The notes below the pieces were generated by a model. It did not search any database, was not told where the DNA came from, and saw only the letters and a program-made list of their open reading frames with translations. Made by a program: the position numbers and the translations under genes. 64,000 bases of DNA from Sapria himalayana. Its lineage: Eukaryota; Streptophyta; Magnoliopsida; Malpighiales; Rafflesiaceae. Of the stretch, positions 35,320 through 48,254 are shown piece after piece (positions within the stretch are counted from its first letter, which is position 1; each line of letters opens with the position of its first letter). The stretch is taken from contig JAREIK010002975.1 in assembly GCA_029783825.1 (NCBI GenBank), positions 113,417 through 177,416 on the forward strand. Reading direction: 5' to 3'.

Positions 35320-35607
35320 AGTGCCAAGTGCCAAGCACGGGCCGTGCGCCCGTGCCCGTGCTTGGCTGTTGAGTGTGGGTGTTGCCGGTTGCGTGTTGCT
35401 GTTGCCTCTTGGCTCCCGGGACCCGGACCCCGGTTGAGCAAACGTGCCCGAGCGGGCCGGGCACGGCACGGCACGGCCGAACCGTGCCCACGGGCCGTGC
35501 CGTGCCCGACTTTAAAATACCGTGCAGTGCAGGGCACGGCACGGTAGCACGGCGGGGCACGGGAAAACGGGCCGTGCCGTGCTGGGCCGGCCCGTTTGAC
35601 ACCTCTA
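35320..35607 (-). repeat. GC-rich subterminal region and right inverted repeat of the hAT element
   Basis: Dense GGCACGGCAC / GTGCCGTGCC words end in CGGCCCGTTTGACACCTCTA, the mirror of the left end. Open frames on both strands reflect GC content only. Confidence 0.85.
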
Positions 35608-35615
35608 TATTATAA
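35608..35615. repeat. Target-site duplication, right, of the hAT element
   Basis: TATTATAA, identical to 31,828-31,835. Confidence 0.95.
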
Positions 35616-36402
35616 TTTGAATGATTCTTAGGTTTAGACCTCTTGTTTTTGATTTGCTTTGACATTTTCTCTTGGTTGAATTTCTTTCAATTAACTTTGT
35701 ATATAATTCTAAAGAGATTGTAATATGATAATTTTTGATAGAGAACACAAATGTATGAATGCACATAATTTATCATTGACTTCAATACCAAACAAACTTA
35801 ATTGGGTTGTGATTGTGTTTACTTTATTGAGTTGTTAGGTCACAGATGTGCTTTCTTCTGTCAACTTCAGATTGAAAAAATACCTCATCATGTGCACTTT
35901 TTTAGCATCAATTAGTTTTTTGTATATACTAGCAAGAGCCATCGTAAGCCTGACTATGCTATTCTCATTTTTTATATTGAAAGTAAGTTGGTAAGATATC
36001 ATATTTCAGATGAATTAAAGTTCTAGTATGTGCTCTTCTTTATTCATAGAATCTATCATCTTCCTCAGAAGGGGTTGATATAGATTTTTCTAGTATATAT
36101 ATTCCTCCATCTATATTTTCAAAAATCCAAATTTTGTTGTATAGATTTTTTTTTATTTTTACTTTTCCTTCAAATGCAGTTATTACTGTCTACAAAATAT
36201 AAATTCTTCTAGACAATTATTTCAAAACACTATTTATGAGAATTGAGAACACCTCTTTTAACATGCTGATATTGTCTGCAAACTTTTTACTATTTATTAA
36301 ATTCATTATTATCATCAATAGTAAGTTCGCCCAATGATACATCATAATGCACAATCTAAACCTCCAATACCAATTGTTGATAATAACTTGATTTCCTATT
36401 TG
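35616..36402. other. Host DNA right of the hAT element, nothing recognisable
   Basis: It has moderately AT-rich, non-repetitive composition (TTGGTTGAATTTCTTTC, CAACTTCAGATTG). It might be old intron or UTR, but no frame supports a gene. It continues the sequence interrupted at 31,835. Confidence 0.4.
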
Positions 36403-36463
36403 TTAGATAGACATTAGATAAATTGACAAATATAAAGGTAAATAGATAGAATGAGTGATAGAT

Positions 36464-36521
<58 letters not shown>

Positions 36522-39500
36522 ACAAATATCCGATAAATAGAAAGACAGTTAGATAGTTTGAGAGATAGAAAAATAGAAAGAAGATATATAAATTAATTGA
36601 TAAATATAATAGTTAGATAGTTACATAGATATATAGATTGACATATAACATTTTGACATAAAATAGATAGATAGCAGGATAAACAAATATGCAAATATAT
36701 AAATAAACTTATAGATAGATACATAGATATACAAATAGACCGATAGATTGATTGATAGTCAGATTGATAGTCAGATTGATAGATAGACTAATAGACTGAT
36801 AAACTGATAGACTGATAGATTGATAGATTGATAGAAAGGCAGATTGATATTTAGAAATACAAATAGAGAGATATATAAATCAATAATTAGAAAGACAAAT
36901 AGATAGATAGATAGATAGGTAGGTAGAGAGCTATATAGATAGCTAGATAGATAGATATAAAAATAGATAGATAGATAGATTGATAGATAAACATATAAAT
37001 ATATGGATTTAAAGATAGATAGATATATTATAGATATACAGATAGATAGATTAATTGATATATAGATAAATAGATAGATATAAAGATTAGATAGATAGAT
37101 AGATAGATAGACATTTAGAAAGGTATATAGATTGACAGATAAATAGCCAGATATATAGACTTATAGATAGATAGATTATTAGACAAATAGATATAAACAT
37201 AGATAGATAGATAGACAGAAAGATAGATAAATAGATAGATAGATCGATATATATATAGATAGTTATATAGACAAATAGATAGATAGATTTATATATAGAA
37301 TGATATACAAATTTATTGACAAATTGATCAACAAATTGATAGAGAGATTTATAGACTATTTGATAGACAGATTGATAGACATAATGATAGACATACTGAT
37401 AGATAGATATATAGACAAAAAAACACATAGAAAGATAGATACATACATACAAAGATAAAATAGATAGAGAGATAGCCAGACATATTGATTGATTGATATA
37501 TAGATAGAAAGATTGATATACAGATAGATAGAAAGATATATAGATAGATAGACAGACATACAGAAAGATAGATAGAAAGATATATAGATAGATAGTTAGA
37601 TAAACAAATATATAGACAAATAGATTGATAGATATATAAATAGACAAATATTTAGACATATAGTTAGACAGATAGATAGACATATAGATAGAAAGATAGA
37701 TATATATATAAATTGATAGATAGATAAATAGATAGATAACTTGATTGATTGACATTTAGATATATAGAAAGATAAATAGATAGATAGATAGATAGATAAA
37801 GACAGGTAAAAAAATTGATAGATATTTAGATATATAGATAGATAAATAAATAAATAGATAGATATAGAGATAAATAGATAGTTAGACAAAAAGATAGATA
37901 GATAAATTGATATATCAATAGATATATAAACAAATAGATAGATAGATAGATATATACACATATAGATAGAGAGATAGATTTATAGAGAGAGAGAGAGAGA
38001 TAGATAGATATATAGGTAAGTTGATAAATAGATAGAGAGATAGACAGATAAATAGATAGATAAATATATTGATATGTAGATATATTGAGAGATAGATAGA
38101 TATATAGATAGAAAGATTGACAGAATGATAGACATATAGATAGACAGATAAATAGACATTATAATAGATAGATTAAAAGATTGATTGATATATATATTTA
38201 AAGAAAGATTGATAGACAATTGATAGTGAAAATGATAGATTGATTGAAAGACAGATGAAATGACTGATAGATAAATAAATACATAGATAAATTGATAAAT
38301 ATAAAGATAGACAGATAGATAGACAGATATATTGATAGATTATTAGATTGATATGTTGACAAATAGATTGATAGATATAGATTGACAGATAGATAGAGAT
38401 ATATATAGATAAAAAATATTCTGATATATAGACATATAAATAGACAGAAAGATATACTAATAGATAAATAAATATATTGATAGAAAGATAAATAGAAAGA
38501 TAGATGACATATAGATAGAAAGATAATTAGATAGACAGATCAATAGATTCATAGATAGATAAATAGATAGAAAAATAGATAGATAGATAGTCAGACAGAT
38601 TAATATACAAATATATAGATATATATATAGAAAGATTAATAGATAAATAGACAGATATATAGTCAGATTGATAATTTTTTTGAAAGATTGATATATAGTT
38701 TGATAGCTCGATTGATACACAAATTAATATATAGTTTAGTAAATATATTGAAAGATAGATAGATTGATATATTTATAAATAATTAGATAGAAAGATAGAT
38801 AGAGATTATGATGAATAGATAGATAGACAGATAGATAGAAAATAAATATATTGATAGATAAATTGATAGAAAAATAGATAGGCAAAAAGATAGAAAGATA
38901 AAAAGATAGAAAAATAGATAGATATATAGATAGATAGATAAACATATAGATAGATAGATAGAATGATATTTTGAAATTTAGATTGACAGATAGATAGTTA
39001 GATAGATTGACACATAGATAAACATATAGATAGATAGATAGATCAATAGATAAATAGATAGATAGACAGTAATATGGAAATATAGATAGATAGATAAAAA
39101 AATCGGTATATATTTCGATAGATTGATTGATTGATTGACAGATAGATAGTCAAATAGAGAAATAGATAGATAGTAATATGAAAATATAGACAAATAGATA
39201 AATAGATAGGTATATAATAACTAGATTGATTTATTGATAGTCAAATAGATAATCAGATAGACAAATAAACAGATAGACAGACAGGCAGATAGATAGACAT
39301 ACAGATAGATAGATAGATAGATAGATAGGTAGGTAGATAGATAGATAGAATGATAGATATATTGATAGATAGCCATAAACATAGACATATAGATAGATAG
39401 ATTAATAGACATAATAATAGACAAATTTATAGATTGATTGATAGACAGATTGATTGACAGCTTGATAGACATATTGATAGATAGATTGAAAGGCAGAATG

Positions 39501-41269
39501 TAAGACTGATTGAAAGACCAATAGATAGATTGATTGAGAGATAGATTGAAAAATAAATAGATAGATAATATAATTGATAGACAGATATAATAGTCATATA
39601 GATTGACATATAGATATATAGAAAGATAAATAAATAGATAGACAGATAAATATACTAATAGATAGACTGAAAGATAGACAAATAGATAGACAGATAGATA
39701 GATATATAGATAGATAGATAGATAAAAAGATTGTTAGAAAGAAATAAAGAAAGATAGCTAGATAATATATATATATATATAGAAACATAGTTGCCAAATC
39801 GATAGGCAAATATATAAATAGATTAAAACTTAGATAGGCGAATAGATAGTCAGATTGATAATTAGATTGAAAGATAGATTGAGAGATTGATTTATTGTCA
39901 ATTTAATAGCCAAATTGATACACAGATTGATAGACAAATTGGTAGATAAATTTTTAGACATATTTATATATAGAAATATATACATATAGATAGTCATTTA
40001 ATTAGATAGATAGATAGATAGTTAGGTAGGTATTAAATAGATAGATAGATAGATAGACATAAAGATACATAAAAAGATAGAAAAATAAACTGATAGATAG
40101 ATAGATATACAGAAAAATACACCAATAGATAGATAGATAATTAGATATATAAATAAAAAGATATATTGATAGATAGATAGATAGATTGATTGATAAAGAG
40201 ACAGATAGATAGACAAGATAAAGACAACAGATAGATAGACAAATAAGAGACACATAAAAAGAAAGATGGATAGATAAATAAACTAATAGATAAACAACCA
40301 TATACATAGACATATCGATAGATAGATATACAAACAAAAAGACAAATAGATAGACAGACAGATAGAAAGAAAGATATATAGGCAATTAAAAAAACATATA
40401 GACATATAGATAGATAGATAAATCTAAAGAAAGACATAGGGATAGTAAGATAGATAGATAGATTGATAGGTAGATAGACAAAAGATAGATATACAAATAT
40501 TTATATACACAGATAAATAGATAGATAGATAAATAAATAGATAGACAAATAGATATACAAATAGATAGATAGATAGATATATAAATCAATAGATAGATTG
40601 ATTGATAGATTGATAAACAGATAGATAGACATATCGATAGACATATAGATGGATGGATACACAAACAAATAGATAGATAGACAGACAGACGAATAGATAG
40701 ATAGATACATAGATAGATAGACATAAATATAAAGAAACAGATATACATATGGATAGACAAATAGATAGATAAATAGATAGACAGACATTTATATATATAG
40801 ATAGACATATAGATAGATAAACAGATAGATATAAATATATACATACAAATAGATAGTCAAATATACAAAGCAATATATAGAAAGATAGATAGATAGATAG
40901 ATAGATATACTGATAGATAGTTAGACAATTAGACTGACATATACATATGTAGATAGATTAACAGACTGATAGACATACAGATATACATACAGATATACAT
41001 ACAGAGAGACTGACATATTGACATATAAACATTCAAATAGATAGTCATATAAACAAATAGATAGACAATAGATAGTTAGATATATAGATATAGAGATAGA
41101 TATACTATTAGATAGATAGATAGACTGATATATAGACAGATAGATAGATATATAGGTAGTTTGAAAGATAGATTGATAGAAAAATAATAAATAGATAAAC
41201 ATACTGATACATAAATAGATAGATAGATAAAGAGGTATATAAATAGGTAGATAGACAAATAGATAGAAT
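36403..41269. repeat. TAGA-type tetranucleotide array III, about 4.9 kb
   Basis: It has the same polarity as array II, with blocks richer in TTGA and CTGA variants (37,300-37,400; 39,400-39,560; 39,830-39,930). The minus strand is open for up to 222 codons, artefactually. The array stops exactly at the CACTACAAGAAAAA terminus of copy F. Confidence 0.9.
36466..36519. repeat. (TA)n run in array III
   Basis: About 27 uninterrupted TA units near the left edge of the array. Confidence 0.9.
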
Positions 41270-41600
41270 CACTACAAGAAAAATTCGTTTTACCTAGGTA
41301 ATTTTTGCTAGGGATCAATCCCTAGCTAAATTGCAATGGATTAGCTATCGAATAGCAAGGGATTAATGTTTTTTTAGAAAAAAAAATAGCAATGCATTAG
41401 AGACAAATTTTTTTTCGTAAATTCCAAAAAAAAAGCAGGGGATTTAGCGAGTATTAGTGCCACAAGATTTTCGTAAAATCCATTCAAGAAAAGTGGGGTT
41501 TTTGCGACAGAATTAGCATTGGATTAGTGATGAAAAATTTTCGTAAATTCCACTAAAGAAAAGTAAGGAATTTATAGACGGATTACCGATTGAATATCCC
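41270..41600 (+). repeat. 5' terminus and first subterminal block of copy F
   Basis: CACTACAAGAAAAATT is followed by GCTAGGGATCAATCCCTAGC, an inverted repeat at the very end, then repeated AGCAAGGGATTA and TTTTCGTAAATTCCA words. Confidence 0.85.
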
Positions 41601-42235
41601 TCGCTAATACTAGCCATTACTTAGCAACGGATTTAGCGAGGTATTTTCCCTCGCTGATACAATTCATTATTTAGCGACGGATTTAGCGAGAGATTTTTCC
41701 CTCACTAATACAAGCCATTATTTAGCGACGGATTGAGTGAGGGTTTTCCATCGCTAATAATATTTATCATTTAGCAACAGATTTAGCAATAGAATTTTCT
41801 CTGCTTATAAAATCAATTATTTAGCGAGGAATTTAGCGACTGAATTTTCCTTGCTAATAAAATAGATAATTTAGCGATGAATTTAGCAACAAAATTTTCC
41901 TTGCTAATAAAATCCATTATTTAGCAATGGAATTAGCGACAAAATTTCTCTTGCTAATAAAATCCATGATTTAGCGTCAAAATTCTCTTACTAATTGAAC
42001 CTATGATTTAGTGATGGATTTTGCAACGGAATTTTCATTGCTAATAGAATCCATGATTTAACGATGGATTTAGCGATAGATTTACTGATGGAATTTCTCA
42101 TGCTAATAAAATCTATGATTTAGTGACAAATTTTCTCGAGCTAGTAAAATATGTAATATAGTGCCGAATTTTCCATAGCTTATAAAATCCATAATTTAGC
42201 TACGAATTTAGCAATGACATTTCCCTAACCAATAT
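41601..42235 (+). repeat. 50-bp subterminal tandem repeats of copy F
   Basis: About a dozen units of about 50 bp have the plan CCATTATTTAGCGACGG, ATTTAGCGA, AATTTTCC, then TTGCTAATAAAAT. Each unit pairs TTAGCGA with TCGCTAA in opposite orientation around a GGAATTTTCC centre, so every unit is a small inverted repeat. By analogy with TnpA sites in En/Spm these are candidate transposase-binding sites. Confidence 0.8.
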
Positions 42236-43340
42236 TTATTTATCTAATTTTTTTTATTTTTTATTATTTTTAATATTTTATTTAATTTTGTTTATTAAAT
42301 TTATGTTAATGGTCTATAGATGAGCAATCCTTGAAACATACATTATTCTCGTAAAATCATAAAAAAATTATATTATAAATAAATAATTTTAAAAAATATC
42401 AAAATACAAAAAATAATTATATATATTTAATAAGGACTAAATTAATTATTTTTATGATGTATTAATTTTTTATAAAATTATACAAAAAATTTTTCTAAAA
42501 TTATAAAACACGAAACTTAAAATTTTGTATTAAAGTAACATTAAATATTAAATTCAATAAGTATAATAATTGTTTTCTTTATTTTAAAAATTAAATTAAC
42601 ATATATTAAAAGTTCTATCAATATACATATAAATTAATTCATTGTATAATAAAATAAAAATATTTTATAAATTATTTGAATTGAGTAATAAACTAGTAAA
42701 AATTAATTTTATTTTAAGTAAAAAAATTTTATTATTATAGAAACCTTTTAAATAAATAAATAATACAATATTTGAAATCTTGAAATATAATATAAATATA
42801 ATTCTTTTAATAAAGTTAAAAAAAATAAATTAATATTTATAAATAATACATATGTGTTTGCTCTTAAAAAATATTTTCAGATTAAATAATTGAGTAATAT
42901 TTTGACTATTAGCTTTTAACATTAAATTTTTATTTGAAATAATAAATATGACTTAAAAATTTTAAACGATAATATATAAATTTTTATATATTTTTTAACA
43001 TTAATAGTATTTTATAATTCTTAGGCGAGTGACTAGAAGGCAAATCATCTTTTCATTTATGTCTTATTATATGGAGTTTGTTAATTTTGTACCTATTTGA
43101 TTTTCTTTATGAGGCAAATCATTATTTTTTTATTGTTTATATATTTATTGTTTATATTAATATTATAATAAAAAATTTTAAGGTGTTTATTTTTCATTTG
43201 TACCTTCCAACATGCACATTAATTTGGTTCGAAAAATTTTTTATAGTGAATACAATTAATTAGTATTTTTGATTATATATATGTATATATATATTATTTA
43301 TTTAATGTTATATTTATTAAAAATATAAAAAATTTGATTA
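42236..43340 (+). other. AT-rich 5' internal region of copy F
   Basis: There is no gene. The part from 42,700 is shared with 29,470-30,200 (copy D), and 42,850-43,000 is shared inverted with 58,240-58,420 (copy E), so it belongs to the element. Confidence 0.6.
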
Positions 43341-43640
43341 TCTTCTTGACACCGATTATCTTCTTCGACACTGATTATCTTCTTCGACACCGATGCTTAA
43401 GTGACTCGAACCTCCATAGAAGACCATCCATCCCTCGACACCGATGCTTCAACATATATTCGATTTCAAGGTTTAAGTTATAATTTTTATTTGATTTGGG
43501 GTACGTTTTATACATTTATTCTTCATCGATTAACTTGATTAAGCTTAAGTTTTTAATGTTTCCGAAATTCTTCTCCTTTATTCACCGTGGTGCTTTTGGA
43601 TTGTGTATATATACTTAATCATATACATACTTCATGCATT
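43341..43640 (+). promoter_or_regulatory. Possible leader / first-exon region of copy F
   Basis: Three near-identical units of about 21 bp of the TTCTTCGACACCGATTATC type, then CCCTCGACACCGATGC and TTCTTCATCGATTAACTTG. It is less AT-rich than its flanks and is conserved in copy D (30,240-30,460). A TATATATAT stretch lies about 60 bp before it. A transcribed leader is plausible but unproven. Confidence 0.35.
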
Positions 43641-44450
43641 TGTGATATAATGTGTTGTCATTGTGTGGATTTTGATAGTGCATAGTAGGTATGCCGAATT
43701 AAAAAAATTTACAATATAAATAACTACATACTGTATACAAAAATAGTATACATAAATATAAGTTTGCTTTAAATAAGTGTGTTTAAACATACCTATATAT
43801 ATATATGACTATAAAAAGTATTCATAAACTATTTAAACAAAATTATATCTATAATTTTTTTATTACAATAGATGTGAGATGAAAAAATTGTTATGCATTG
43901 TTTGGGCATGTTGGTATTAAGTGGGTGAACTTCTTTATCATGGTTTGGGTGATTTTGATGCTAAAGTTTGTTGGTATCTTTTTTTTTGTTATGGTTATAT
44001 AAATTTCTATTTAAAACTTCAATTATTCATGACCCATTGCTAATGTTTTTGTTCATGGGTGTTCTTGAGTGAGGAGCACGAAAAAAAATACATATGTTCT
44101 TGATTTATTATTCTAAAAAATAGATTTTTTAGTATAATTATTCAATAAAAAATAGTTTAAATCTGTATTTTGCTATTATATGAATGATAAAATGAGAGTG
44201 TGAGTATGATCATAGTCTGTGTTATTTATGGTAATTTTTTTAGCAGTGTATTTTTTGATAGTGTAAGTTTTTTGTTGTGTTCATTTATTTTATGGTAGTG
44301 TGTATATGTGTTTAATAATTATTGCATTATTAAAATTAGTATGTGCTATGCATTTAACATCTTTTTTGAAAAATCCAGAAAAGCCATTTTGGTTAATCTA
44401 TTCATAATTTTTGTAGTGTGTATGTGCACGTGTGTGTAATAAAAATAATA

Positions 44451-44491
<41 letters not shown>

Positions 44492-45707
44492 TATTTATTA
44501 ATTCAACTCTATTAAGTATAGTTTGGGAAAATGAAAAATAATTTTGTGATTTAATTCAAGATTATTATATTTAATTAACTGGTTTTATATTTGAGCTATA
44601 ATATTTTTCAAATTGGTTTGAAACCCATTGATGTTTATCTCTTGATAATCTTTTGAGATTGGAAGGCATATAAATTGAATATTCATGTCTTTGCTTGCTC
44701 AATGATTTGTTGTTGTTAGGTAACCAAACTTTTAGATTGATTAATCATGTCATAGAAAAAATATTATTAATAAAGGAGACCATAGTTAGTGTTTCAAGAC
44801 CTTAGTTTCTCCAATAGAGATGATTTGTAGAAAATATATTACCAACCTCAATACCATTTACCTCGTAAAAAAATGTATATTGATGGTGTATCATGGTTGA
44901 TGTGTGAGATACATATATCACTATGCTCTATCAAATCAAGGAAGTTGTCGACAATGGCAAATCAACCACTCAAACATATTCTCTAACAAATGGATTCCTA
45001 TATGTTGCAAATTGATACTCATCTATTATTAATCTTGCACAATTGGTAATTAAGTTACCCTTTATACTCTATTTGCAATTAGATACTCATCTATTAGTAA
45101 GCTTTCTCAATGAACTATAATCTATATTTTTATCTTTGATTAAAGAGAAATTATAATGGAATATTCTATAAACCATGTTAAAGATAAAGCATAGAGAAAT
45201 ATTATCTCATCTATAAATGAGCATTCTCATTTGAAAGTAGATACTCATTTGTGGTAGTAGCAGTACAATAAGAAGAAGTAGAAAAAGATGAAGAAGAAAC
45301 TGGTAAGAGAAGGAGAAAAAGTTTAGATGATGAAAAAATTAGAGTAGCCTTATAGCTCTTAAGTAGCAATTACATACATTACAAGAAATCTTAATCATTC
45401 TAATCTACAAATACAAAAAAATATTAGGCTTGCATCTCTTAAAATACAAAACAAAATAACAAAGCCAATTTAATATTATGTATTGATACCACTAAAAGGT
45501 AGGAATATTACTCTGAGAAGTATTTTCTTAAATTAGTTCAATTTTAAAATTTTATTAAATATAATTATCTCGACAATGAAAGTACTATTCTTTATAATTT
45601 GTTGCATCCAATAATAGCACTAACTTTTACCCAACTTTGCAAAAAAAAAAAGGAACTCCTCCATAACACTAATAATAATAATAATACTTAATATTTTCAT
45701 CCTTAAT

Positions 45708-45708
45708 T

Positions 45709-45781
<73 letters not shown>
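45708..45781. repeat. (TA)n-(TG)n compound microsatellite
   Basis: About 10 TA units run into about 26 TG units without interruption. Confidence 0.92.
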
Positions 45782-45784
<3 letters not shown>

Positions 45785-45789
45785 ATGGA

Positions 45790-46150
45790 TAATTATGTTA
45801 TGGAATCCAAAAAAAAAATATCTATGATTTGGGTTATATTTTAGTACCTATATTCGAATACTCATAATTATCCCAATATAATTTAAAAAAACATTATGCA
45901 TAAACTTTTTTCAGCTTACTCAGTATGCAAAAATGAATTATTGCATATGTTTATGCATACAGAGTATTTATGAACTCCATATGCTTATGTTTTTGTTTAC
46001 GAAATAATGAGTTTCTACATAAACTCATAGGCATACTTGAGTATATGCATTCCGTATGAAAAAAGGAAGGTAATTATCAGTATAGAAATTTGGAAGACCC
46101 AAATCATAAATATTTTGAATTTGGATCCCCAAATGTTATATTAAAATTAA
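45790..46150. mobile_element. Candidate foldback / MITE-like element in copy F
   Basis: The left part (TATGTTATGGAATCCAAA, then ATCTATGATTTGGGT, later CTCATAATTATCC) is mirrored on the right (GATAATTAC-type, ACCCAAATCATAAATATTT, then TTTGGATCCCCAAATG). Arms are about 80 bp and imperfect, with a centre of about 190 bp rich in GTATGCATA-type words that are themselves partly self-complementary. No clear terminal duplication was identified. Confidence 0.45.
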
Positions 46151-46499
46151 AAATTGTAAAAAAATATAATTATTTTCATGTTGGTTCCCCTTATCATATT
46201 TTCATATAATATTATAACTTTTATCCACTTTTCTTGCACTGAAATTCATCAGCTTTGTTTATCTCACATAAGTTTTTTAAAAATTTAAATCTAACATAAT
46301 ATTTATAGAAATCAAAAATCAATTTTTGATTCTCATAGAGTTTACTAAAATATACTTATTCAAAGAAAAATGATAGGTTAAATCTCAGGGCTTACACCTA
46401 TTTAATGATGTTACCAACCATCCAACTAGTAACTTTTTAGAAATCTTGTATTCAAAAATCATTATCATTATAACGCAAGTAGGATTTGATTATTTTAAG

Positions 46500-47400
46500 T
46501 ATTTAGAATTATAAGTATTTGTGTAACTATAAGTATACCCACATTTAACTATATTTATAATTACATGTATAATAACATACAATATAATATTTAACTATAT
46601 GTGTATAACTATGTATAAATATTTGTATAACTATATATAAATATTTGTATAATTATATAACACTCTCAATCATTAAATATAACTATATTTATAACTATGT
46701 ATACATATATGTAAATCTATATATTTATTGATAACTTTATATATTTGTGTATGCTTATTTGTATGAATATAGTTATATATAACTATATGTTTAAATATAT
46801 AATAATTTTAATATCTATATATACTATATGTATAATAACATATAACTATAAATAATTCTATCTTACTATATGTATAAGCATAAAAACTTTATACATAACT
46901 ATATTTAAATATATAATTAACATGTATTTAATATACATTTTTATATATTAGTATAAAAAATGCATTTTAGCATTTCCATACCTATATATAACTATATGTA
47001 TAAATATATGAAATTATATGAAAAAATATATATACATACATTTATAAATATATGTTTAACTATAAATGTACCTATATGTATAACCACATGTAACTATATT
47101 TATAATTATATGTATAAAAACATACAACATAATGTTTAACTAAATGTGTATGACTATATATAAATATTTGTATAACTATAAAAACTCTATATAAATAAAA
47201 CTTTATTTTTAATTATGTAAACATATATGTATACATATATGTAAATTTATATAATTGTTTATAACTTTGTATACATTTATTTATATTTACTTATAACTAC
47301 TTGTATGCATATATCTATATATAATTATATGTTAAACTAAATGTAACTATTTATAACTACATTTACTATATGTATCCTAACATATAATTATATATGGGAT
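46500..47400. repeat. TATAACTATA-type repeat field in copy F
   Basis: It is the same irregular repeat as the field that surrounds the ARF pseudogene (22,851-25,125), including a similar order of variants (TATAACCACA, ACAACATAATGTTTAAC). Its presence inside copy F suggests the ARF field is also element-derived. Confidence 0.6.
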
Positions 47401-47639
47401 AATACTATTTTGTTGCACCTAACTTGAAATAAAATGGCTAAACATATAATATCAACATTATGTAAGCGCATAGCATGAGAGTGTCTGTTGATCAGGCTCA
47501 TAAATGATATACTACAAATAAGGGTCGTACTCTTACTAATCCAAACCATTGGGCCTCATACTCAAATATGAACTTATGTATAAAAAAATGTAATATTTGA
47601 TAGGTTTGTACGGAATAACTTATATTTCTTTTATATAAT

Positions 47640-47980
47640 AGTTCATTCTAACACCACTCTCTTTGTGTCTCTCTCTCCCTCTATAATTATTTCTGTCTTT
47701 CTCATCCTCTTTTTCTTTGTGTCACACTCTCTCATGTTATTTTTTTTGGCTCTTCTTTCTTGCTTATTCTTTTTCTCTCCACCCCCCTCTCTCCCTCTCT
47801 CTCTACCTCTCTCTCTTTCTCTCTCTCCCCCTGTTCCTTTCACCTTTTCTCTCCCACTCTCTCTCCCTCCTTTTCTCTCCCTCTCTCTCTCCCCCATCTC
47901 TCGATTTTCTGTACCCATCTCTCTCCCCACATTATCTATCTCTCTCTCTCTCTCTCTCTCCCTCTCCTCCATCAACATTA
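47640..47980 (+). repeat. Polypyrimidine (CT-rich) tract before the transposase
   Basis: About 330 bases are almost entirely C and T on the plus strand, with CTCTCTCTCTC runs. It lies about 280 bp before the transposase start. CT tracts are common in plant leaders and near promoters, and they can adopt triplex structure. Frames through it are Ser/Leu/Pro repeats, not protein. Confidence 0.8.
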
Positions 47981-48254
47981 AATGTATTTTTTTTGCTTTC
48001 ATTTCTTGTGCATTATTGTACTTTGCACCCTTATCTAGTATAACTGTTATATATTTTAATCTTTATCGTGCTAAAAATTACATTATCGATTAATGTAGAT
48101 TGTGAAAACGGCTTGCCTCTATATTCATGATATTTAAATTTTAAATATTCATCTGTAATTAATTTTATTTTATTCTTTGTATATTTTGAAGTAATAGAAT
48201 GTTTTATTTATATTAATGATTAAGGATTATTTTATGTAAATAAAACACGACAAA

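Larger units (their letters stand above)
31836..35607 (+). mobile_element. hAT-superfamily DNA transposon, structurally complete (3.77 kb)
   Basis: The ends are inverted repeats beginning TAGAGGTGTCAAACGGGCCG on both sides, flanked by identical 8-bp duplications. Between them lie a very GC-rich left subterminal region (31,850-32,230), a transposase gene (32,727-34,850) and a GC-rich right subterminal region (35,320-35,600). Both subterminal regions are crowded with GTGCCGTGCC/GGCACGGCAC words in both orientations, contrasting with the AT-rich host. The intact ends and exact duplication suggest a more recent insertion than the CACTA copies. The transposase has an in-frame stop, so mobility would depend on a helper or on the stop being a sequence error. 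Confidence 0.95.
43641..46499 (+). other. AT-rich internal region of copy F without genes
   Basis: No credible frame was found. It holds (TA)n at 44,455-44,489, (TA)n-(TG)n at 45,708-45,781 and a foldback candidate at 45,790-46,150. It may be a long intron or intergenic spacer between the leader and the transposase. Confidence 0.45.

Noticed and set aside
36403..41269. Telomere or rDNA-type repeat
   Set aside because: No TTTAGGG-type units and no rRNA sequence; the unit is TAGA.
47643..48093. Overlapping frames of 108-142 codons (Ser/Leu/Pro-rich plus, Arg/Glu-rich minus)
   Set aside because: They lie in a polypyrimidine tract; composition explains both strands.
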